This document shows positions 44,455-48,470 of a DNA stretch of 48,470 nucleotides, in pieces (position 1 is the stretch's first letter; each line of letters starts with the position of its first letter). Source of the DNA: Orenia metallireducens (lineage in GTDB: Bacteria > Bacillota > Halanaerobiia > Halobacteroidales > Halobacteroidaceae); the NCBI RefSeq assembly GCF_003001995.1, contig NZ_PVNB01000026.1, forward strand, positions 1-48,470, given 5' to 3'. The notes beneath the pieces were generated by a model that was not told the origin of the DNA, did no database searches, and saw only the letters and a program-made list of their open reading frames with translations. The translations under genes were made by a program, and so were the position numbers.

Positions 44455-44470
44455 AAAGAACACCTCCAGT

Positions 44471-44564
44471 TCACTCGTTATGTTTATTATATCTTTATTC
44501 ATTCTTTATGTCAAGTTTTAATAATCACCTTTTATGTTTAACCTGATATTCACTTGATATGTTT
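44471..44564. promoter_or_regulatory. Four direct repeats TCAY-N4-TATG around the promoter
   Basis: Plus-strand copies: TCACTCGTTATGTTT (44471-44485), TCATTCTTTATGTCA (44499-44513), TCACCTTTTATGTTT (44525-44539) and TCACTTGATATGTTT (44550-44564). The shared parts are TCAY and TATGT; the four bases between vary freely. Start-to-start distances are 28, 26 and 25 bp. The first copy lies at the transcription start, the second covers the -35, and the others lie upstream. This is an operator array. Confidence 0.7.
44486..44514 (-). promoter_or_regulatory. Consensus sigma-A promoter of the HsdM/HsdS-like operon
   Basis: On the minus strand TTGACA (44514-44509), 17 bases, TATAAT (44491-44486). Both hexamers are perfect and the spacing ideal. 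Transcription should start near 44479, leaving a leader of about 25 nt before the TTG start. A perfect promoter of this kind normally needs a repressor; see the repeats that overlap it. Confidence 0.85.
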
Positions 44565-44589
44565 TGTAAAATGGTGCTGTTTTAAATAC

Positions 44590-44623
44590 AAATACCTTCT
44601 AAGTAATTACTCAGAAGGTATTT
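44590..44623. terminator. Nested hairpin upstream of the HsdM/HsdS-like promoter
   Basis: AAATACCTTCT (44590-44600) and AGAAGGTATTT (44613-44623) form an 11-bp stem. The loop contains the palindrome AGTAATTACT, so nearly the whole element is one dyad with a single mismatch. T and A runs flank it on either side. It could be a bidirectional terminator insulating the operon from the lipoprotein gene. Confidence 0.6.
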
Positions 44624-44696
44624 TAAAAAATCTATTTTATTCTATTTAATATTGAATATATTATATGCTGAATTAATTTTATTATTTAATTATAAA

Positions 44697-44734
44697 ATAG
44701 TCATATAGATGTGAATTCACATCTATATGACTAT
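44697..44734 (-). terminator. 38-bp perfect palindrome after the lipoprotein gene
   Basis: The arms 44697-44715 and 44716-44734 are exact reverse complements (centre GAATTC), with no loop. The minus strand continues TTTTATAATT. It lies 54 bases after the lipoprotein stop and is probably its terminator. Confidence 0.6.
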
Positions 44735-44787
44735 AAAATCACCTTGAATTTATGTTAATTATATTAATTTATCTAGTAATTTTTATT

Positions 44788-45759
44788 TTACAAATTATAA
44801 ATTTCATACTCTAATGGACTCTTTAATTTGATTGTACTTAATCTCCAACCATCTATAGGAATATAATCATATATAATTTTAAATTCTCCTACAAACAATT
44901 TTTTGTCATATTCCAACTTAATTTGAGCAATAATCAACCTTTTCTTTCCTTTATCATTAATTTTCTGATCAATAACTTTTAAATCCCTAACCTGCCCTTC
45001 ATTGATCTTCCATTTTGAAAAAACATTATAAGAAAACTCATGATTAACTATATCTTTTTTTACTTGTTCTATATCCATTGATCTATCATTAACAAATTCA
45101 TGATCAAAATCATTAATTAACTCGATTTTTTCTATCTTCCAGTGGTCATGATTAAATACATAAATTAATTTTAAATTTCCACTTACCTTTAGCATTTCAT
45201 TTTTTAACCTTAAATTAATAATGACTTCATCTGTTTTTTGATTTATATCAGTATTTTGCTCAACAATATCTATTTTACTAATTTCATCTTTATTTAAAGA
45301 CCATAGCCGATTCCAAAAACCTATAGATCCATACCATTCACCAATATTAATGTTCTGATTAATTAAAGACTCTTTTATCTGGGCTTCATTTATACCACCA
45401 ATAAGAGTATATGAAAAGTTCTTATCTAAGTTCTTGCTTACATCATCAAGTACCCAGCCCCCTTTATCGTAATAGTTATAAGTTAACTTTAATTCTCCTT
45501 CAGATTGAATTCCACCATCTACTAAAGTTACTCTAATAAAAGATTTATCATTTTTATCTTTCTTATTTGTTTGTCTTCTAACTATTTCTATATCTTTAAT
45601 ATTATTTTCATTAATATTGGTATATCCTATGCTAACTAGTTTATTTGATAATTCTTGCTTCATTACCTGTGAATTCGGGGGGGAGCTAATAGTACACCCA
45701 CTAATACTAATCATCAATACTAAACTGATTAAACAAATAAATTTAAACTTATTCTCCAT
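44788..45759 (-). CDS. Lipoprotein with three similar domains
   Basis: A 323-residue protein with a lipoprotein signal peptide ending ISISGC (Cys22). The mature part holds three related units of about 90 residues. Each has a helical start, a D-I/L-K/D-I/V strand (DIEIVRRQ, KIDIVEQN, DLKVIDQK), a GELKLTYNYY/GNLKLIYVFN/GEFKIIYDYI strand pair and a W-L/K core (GGWVLDD, DHWKIEK, DGWRLST). The fold may be NTF2- or cystatin-like, but I cannot assign it. It sits outside the cell membrane. A run of seven C (45677-45683 on plus as G) lies just after the lipobox. GGAGG precedes the ATG. Single-gene unit; function unknown. Confidence 0.75.
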   Translation of the reverse strand: MENKFKFICLISLVLMISISGCTISSPPNSQVMKQELSNKLVSIGYTNINENNIKDIEIVRRQTNKKDKNDKSFIRVTLVDGGIQSEGELKLTYNYYDKGGWVLDDVSKNLDKNFSYTLIGGINEAQIKESLINQNINIGEWYGSIGFWNRLWSLNKDEISKIDIVEQNTDINQKTDEVIINLRLKNEMLKVSGNLKLIYVFNHDHWKIEKIELINDFDHEFVNDRSMDIEQVKKDIVNHEFSYNVFSKWKINEGQVRDLKVIDQKINDKGKKRLIIAQIKLEYDKKLFVGEFKIIYDYIPIDGWRLSTIKLKSPLEYEIYNL

Positions 45760-45945
45760 CCTTTACGCCTCCATAATTACTTTTTATAATAGTATAGTTT
45801 ACAAAAATTATAATAATATTAGTTTTATTGTATTATTGTTTATTAAATACATAAAATCCTATTTTAATATTTTTGGCTATTAAAAGATTTTTTATTATTT
45901 CTAATTACTTTGGATATAATAATACTCTGAGAAAGGAGTGATATT

Positions 45946-46590
45946 TTGACTTATAAAACTCATAAAACAGTAGGATTATTTCTCGCTATGGCATTTATTA
46001 TAGGCAATAATATAAGTAATCATCTTATAAACTCAAATATATCCAGTAATGTAGTAGCTATAAATTTAACCAACCCTACAGTAACAAATAGTATCCCTGG
46101 TGGGCTAATCTTTTTCTTAGAAGTCTTTTACTATCTATACCTTGCATATTTAGGATCATTATATCCTGATATAGACCATATAGGCAGTCATCTTGGCCAT
46201 AGGCGTAAAGTACTATCCTATTACATAGCAATGAAATTTGGTCATAGAACCATCACCCACAGTCTTTTAGGAATGCTTATAGGCACCTTACCCGTCTTCT
46301 TAATTAGCCAAACCACCTGGATATTCTTTAACTTTGGAAAAATAGCCTGGTTCTACTTTACCATAGGATATTTTAGTCATCTCTTTACAGATACTATGAA
46401 TCCTAAAGGCATCCCTTGGTTATATCCTAAAAAGACTATGTACTCTTTAAATCATTTCCAAATGGGTACTAGCTCAGAAGAATGGATGAACGTTGGAACA
46501 GGAGGATTCTTATTAGCCTCTTCCTTTCTATTCCCAACTCCAATCTCTTATGCTTTATTTGTATATCTATTGATTTTAGTAATAAAATAA
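45946..46590 (+). CDS. YdjM-like membrane metal-dependent hydrolase (DUF457)
   Basis: A 214-residue membrane protein with about four or five hydrophobic segments. The His/Asp motifs of the family are present: KTHKTVG at the start, PDIDHIGSHLGHRR (about 79-92) and GHRTITHSLLG (about 104-114), then HLFTDTMNPKG. These residues probably bind metal. The family resembles zinc-dependent phospholipase C in its motif layout, but the substrate is unknown. The start is TTG with AAAGGAG in front, and a TATAAT lies at 45915-45920. It is the only clear plus-strand gene of the window, divergent from the lipoprotein gene. Confidence 0.85.
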   Translation: MTYKTHKTVGLFLAMAFIIGNNISNHLINSNISSNVVAINLTNPTVTNSIPGGLIFFLEVFYYLYLAYLGSLYPDIDHIGSHLGHRRKVLSYYIAMKFGHRTITHSLLGMLIGTLPVFLISQTTWIFFNFGKIAWFYFTIGYFSHLFTDTMNPKGIPWLYPKKTMYSLNHFQMGTSSEEWMNVGTGGFLLASSFLFPTPISYALFVYLLILVIK

Positions 46591-46689
46591 GTATATATTT
46601 ACAGAAATTAAAAGTAACTTCAGGATATTACCCATCTCAACTGAACCTTTAATCAAAAACTAGTAAAAATTTTTATACATATAAAAAGA

Positions 46690-46715
46690 CCTCCTAAGGA
46701 TTTCTCCTCAGGAGG
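46690..46715 (-). terminator. Terminator of the lysis module
   Basis: CCTCCTAAGGA (46690-46700) pairs with TCCTCAGGAGG (46705-46715) through 11 bp including one G-U pair. On the minus strand the loop is GAAA and a TCTTTTT run follows. A strong intrinsic terminator directly after the gene at 46722. Confidence 0.85.
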
Positions 46716-46721
46716 CCATCA

Positions 46722-47096
46722 TCAAAACTCACCACCATATTTAATCTTATACTCTCCTTTATCAAACTCCAACTTCACCCCATCTTCCTTCTTCACCTTA
46801 GCCTTCAACCTATTCTCAATTTTCTTCTTATTTTTATTACTAACCTCATAACCAGCCTCCTCTAACTCACTTAACACTTTATCTAACAAATCATTAATGC
46901 TATTCAGCGACTTATTATCAGGAAACTCCAATAAAATACCATCAATCACATCATCAACCTCAGCCAAAATAAAAGCTCCCGTTCTAAAATAAGGATCCAG
47001 CCCTGGTTTCCACTTCCTTAATCCTATAATCAATATACTCAACAATGATAACCATCCTATTGCCTTAGCTACCAAGTCAATAATAATATCTTGCAT
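46722..47096 (-). CDS. Phage holin LLH-like small membrane protein
   Basis: A 124-residue protein with one N-terminal membrane helix (about 5-25, ending SILIIGLRKW) and a charged, helical cytoplasmic part with a Lys-rich C-terminus (KNKKKIENRLKAKVKKEDG). This plan fits LLH-type phage holin-like proteins, though the match is by plan more than by motif. AGGGGG precedes the ATG. It follows the amidase gene after 66 bases and ends at a strong terminator. It may be a second holin or an accessory lysis protein. Confidence 0.6.
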   Translation of the reverse strand: MQDIIIDLVAKAIGWLSLLSILIIGLRKWKPGLDPYFRTGAFILAEVDDVIDGILLEFPDNKSLNSINDLLDKVLSELEEAGYEVSNKNKKKIENRLKAKVKKEDGVKLEFDKGEYKIKYGGEF

Positions 47097-47137
47097 CTCA
47101 ATCCCCCTCTGATTCTATCATTTTTTATCTCTTGACC

Positions 47138-47172
47138 CTAACTGTCAATTGTACATTGTAAACTATAAACTG
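47138..47172 (-). repeat. Five-unit 7-bp repeat, copy 1
   Basis: Read on the minus strand from 47172: CAGTTTA TAGTTTA CAATGTA, then CAATTGA CAGTTAG. It is a degenerate version of the repeat at 48417-48451, in the opposite orientation, and overlaps the last codons of the amidase gene. Confidence 0.5.
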
Positions 47173-47681
47173 CTTTCAATCCCCTTAACAACCGCCAAAG
47201 CTAACTTCAACTGATACTCTGCTGAATTAAGTAACTTCTCTTCATATTGGTTAGTTATAAAGCCAACTTCAACTAACACCGCAGGACACTTGGTTCTCTT
47301 CAGCACATATAAATCATCATTATCCTTAACAAGTCTATCTACACTCTCAGTCACCTTAATCAAACTTTTATGAATTGATTGAGCCAATTGCTTACCTTGC
47401 TTACTACCAACATAATAAAAAGTCTCAATCCCTTGAGCAGACTCATTAGGAGCACCATTACAATGGATTGAAATGAAAATATCTTCCTCGCTAGACTCAA
47501 CTCTCTCAGCCCAGATTGGAAGACAATTTTTATCCCTTGTTAACTTAACCTCATATCCTAAATGCTCTAACAAGAATTCAATTAATTTAGCTAGTTTCAA
47601 GTTAATATCCTTCTCACAAGAAAACTCACCAACAGCACCAGCATCTTTACCTCCATGCCCTGGGTCTATAATAATTTTCAC
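47163..47681 (-). CDS. N-acetylmuramoyl-L-alanine amidase (Amidase_3), endolysin-like
   Basis: A 172-residue single-domain enzyme. The zinc ligands and catalytic Glu are in place: His9 in DPGHGGKD, Glu23, His73 in SIHCNG, and Glu138 in LVEVGF. It cleaves the bond between MurNAc and L-Ala in peptidoglycan. There is no signal peptide and no wall-binding domain, so export would depend on a holin, as for a phage endolysin. The start is GTG with GGAGGG about 8-10 nt upstream. It lies between two holin-like genes, forming a phage-type lysis module. The module may be a prophage remnant or serve lysis or DNA release in another setting. Confidence 0.92.
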   Translation of the reverse strand: MKIIIDPGHGGKDAGAVGEFSCEKDINLKLAKLIEFLLEHLGYEVKLTRDKNCLPIWAERVESSEEDIFISIHCNGAPNESAQGIETFYYVGSKQGKQLAQSIHKSLIKVTESVDRLVKDNDDLYVLKRTKCPAVLVEVGFITNQYEEKLLNSAEYQLKLALAVVKGIESSL

Positions 47682-47780
47682 CTATTAACCCTCCTTCTAC
47701 AGAATAAATTGGGGCTATTGCCTCTACAGGTTCAAACTACTAAACCTTTCGTGCAAGTTTATCCACTCTTCTATAATCAA

Positions 47781-47964
47781 AATCTTTAAAACTAATTCAA
47801 AACAATTTTCTGCCACAGATATTCACGAATTTACACGGATTAGTTCAAGACCTTCTTTGAAACCTAATTTTATAATTATGAATCCTTTATTTTATTAAAT
47901 TACTGACTAAATGACTAACTTATCTTTTGATTTTATTCGTGTTTCATCCGTGTTAATTCGTGGC
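47781..47964. repeat. Dispersed intergenic repeat, copy 2
   Basis: The ends GCCACAGATATTCACGAATT (from 47812) and the reverse complement of AATTCGTGGC (to 47964) are inverted repeats of about 30 bp. Inside are CAAGACCTT (47846) and AAACCTAATTT, shared with copy 1 at 12807-12944. The left flank also matches. It fills most of the 318-bp gap between the amidase and the holin genes; I see nothing in the remaining 47682-47780. Confidence 0.6.
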
Positions 47965-47999
47965 TAAAATAATCTTTGGAATTTAAATTTGATTATATT

Positions 48000-48404
48000 T
48001 TATTCTTCATTCCTAAGTTGCTTTAAGGCTTTTCTCAATGAATCAGGAATCGGAACCCCAGCCTCGCCCAAATTCTCCAAAGCACTAATCCCCTCCTTAG
48101 AGATATAAAACCAAATTGCCATCTGCCTAACCATTCCCCCACTCCCTAACACTTGGTCCACCAAATGAGCTATAGCCACAGTAAAAAATAGCCCCACCTT
48201 ACGGGCTATCCCCTCTCTACCAATATCACTATCCAACTCCTTCAAGACATAAGCAGATAACAATCCAGTAATATAATCAATCACTACCATCCACATTAAA
48301 ACTTCTAAACCCTTATCATATCCACCCACTCCATAGCAGATAAAACCACCTACTAGCCCCACAATATAATGAAAATAATTCAATAACCTTTCAAAAACAA
48401 TCAC
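48000..48404 (-). CDS. Phage holin, Holin_4 family
   Basis: A 134-residue membrane protein. Hydrophobic segments lie at about 11-30 (YIVGLVGGFICYGVGG), 34-55 (VLMWMVVIDYITGLLSAYV) and 70-90. The VVIDYITGL segment and the following GREGIARKVG are marks of the phage holin 4 / toxin-secretion holin family. The C-terminus (ISALENLGEAGVPIPDSLRKALKQL) is typical as well. It forms lesions that let the endolysin reach the wall. The start is GTG with a GC-rich but imperfect ribosome binding site. The amidase gene follows after 318 bases, a wide gap for a lysis cassette, caused by the inserted repeat. Confidence 0.88.
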   Translation of the reverse strand: MIVFERLLNYFHYIVGLVGGFICYGVGGYDKGLEVLMWMVVIDYITGLLSAYVLKELDSDIGREGIARKVGLFFTVAIAHLVDQVLGSGGMVRQMAIWFYISKEGISALENLGEAGVPIPDSLRKALKQLRNEE

Positions 48405-48416
48405 CCCACTTAAGAG

Positions 48417-48451
48417 CAGTTTACAGTGGACAGTTGACAGTGAACAGTAAA
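48417..48451 (+). repeat. Five-unit 7-bp repeat, copy 2
   Basis: CAGTTTA CAGTGGA, CAGTTGA CAGTGAA and CAGTAAA follow each other directly, consensus CAGTNNA. It lies just upstream of the holin gene and is inverted relative to the copy at 47138-47172. Both copies begin AGCAGTTTA. Confidence 0.65.
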
Positions 48452-48470
48452 AGAACTAAAAATATTAAAG

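Noticed and set aside
44471-44564. CRISPR array
   Set aside because: The four repeats are 15 bp with about 10-13 bp between them, degenerate and overlapping a promoter. No cas genes are present in the window.

Overview
The window is AT-rich throughout, with strong GGAGG ribosome binding sites and Firmicute-type genes (AddAB, GreA, a WYL regulator, a YdjM-like hydrolase). I read it as chromosomal DNA of a low-GC anaerobic Firmicute. Halanaerobiales is my best guess, from overall gene flavour only. Nearly all genes lie on the minus strand. The exceptions are the YdjM-like gene at 45946 and a possible gene tail at the left edge.

Layout, left to right. (1) 1-700: a possible C-terminal gene tail, apparent non-coding DNA and a 21-bp-stem hairpin. 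(2) 701-6295: an operon with two dynamin-like GTPases, a coiled-coil protein and two paralogous proteins with amphipathic N-termini. One GTPase carries two ComEA-like helix-hairpin-helix repeats. It resembles the bacterial dynamin (LeoA/Eleos-like) systems but has its own gene set. (3) 6402-6671: a decayed ISL3-type transposase. (4) 6737-10586: a dTMP-kinase-like protein, a B12-binding radical SAM protein, greA and a WYL regulator. (5) 10760-12645: two paralogous unknown proteins and a membrane GGDEF protein. (6) 13124-20014: the addB-addA recombination genes behind a small unknown gene. (7) 20366-27564: a complete type I Zorya system (zorA-zorB-zorC-zorD) followed by a broken small gene. (8) 27765-37805: a second defence operon (DUF499 ATPase, DUF3780, DUF1156 methyltransferase, PLD-helicase, HEPN-CBS protein). 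(9) 38060-44454: a six-gene operon built around HsdM-like and HsdS-like proteins. (10) 44788-46590: a lipoprotein and a divergent YdjM-like gene. (11) 46722-48404: a phage-type lysis module (holin, amidase, LLH-holin-like protein) interrupted by a dispersed repeat.

The most interesting locus is (9). Its HsdM-like protein has lost the catalytic NPPF motif (SPMF here) and most of the SAM-binding motif, so it is probably not a methyltransferase. There is no hsdR. Its partners are a two-TRD specificity subunit, a PD-(D/E)XK nuclease of the PGN_0703 type, an exported PQQ-like beta-propeller and two unknown proteins. The operon has a perfect consensus promoter (TTGACA-17-TATAAT) overlapped and flanked by four direct repeats reading TCAY-N4-TATG, a bipartite form like a type I recognition site. 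I propose that the dead HsdM-HsdS complex binds these repeats and controls its own operon, so that DNA recognition acts as a sensor or switch for the nuclease. This is inference and testable.

Taken together, 20-44 kb is a defence island with three adjacent, apparently separately transcribed systems next to the AddAB exonuclease genes, and a fourth candidate (the dynamin operon) at the left. Remnants of an insertion sequence, a broken gene and repeats mark the region as accessory and rearranged.
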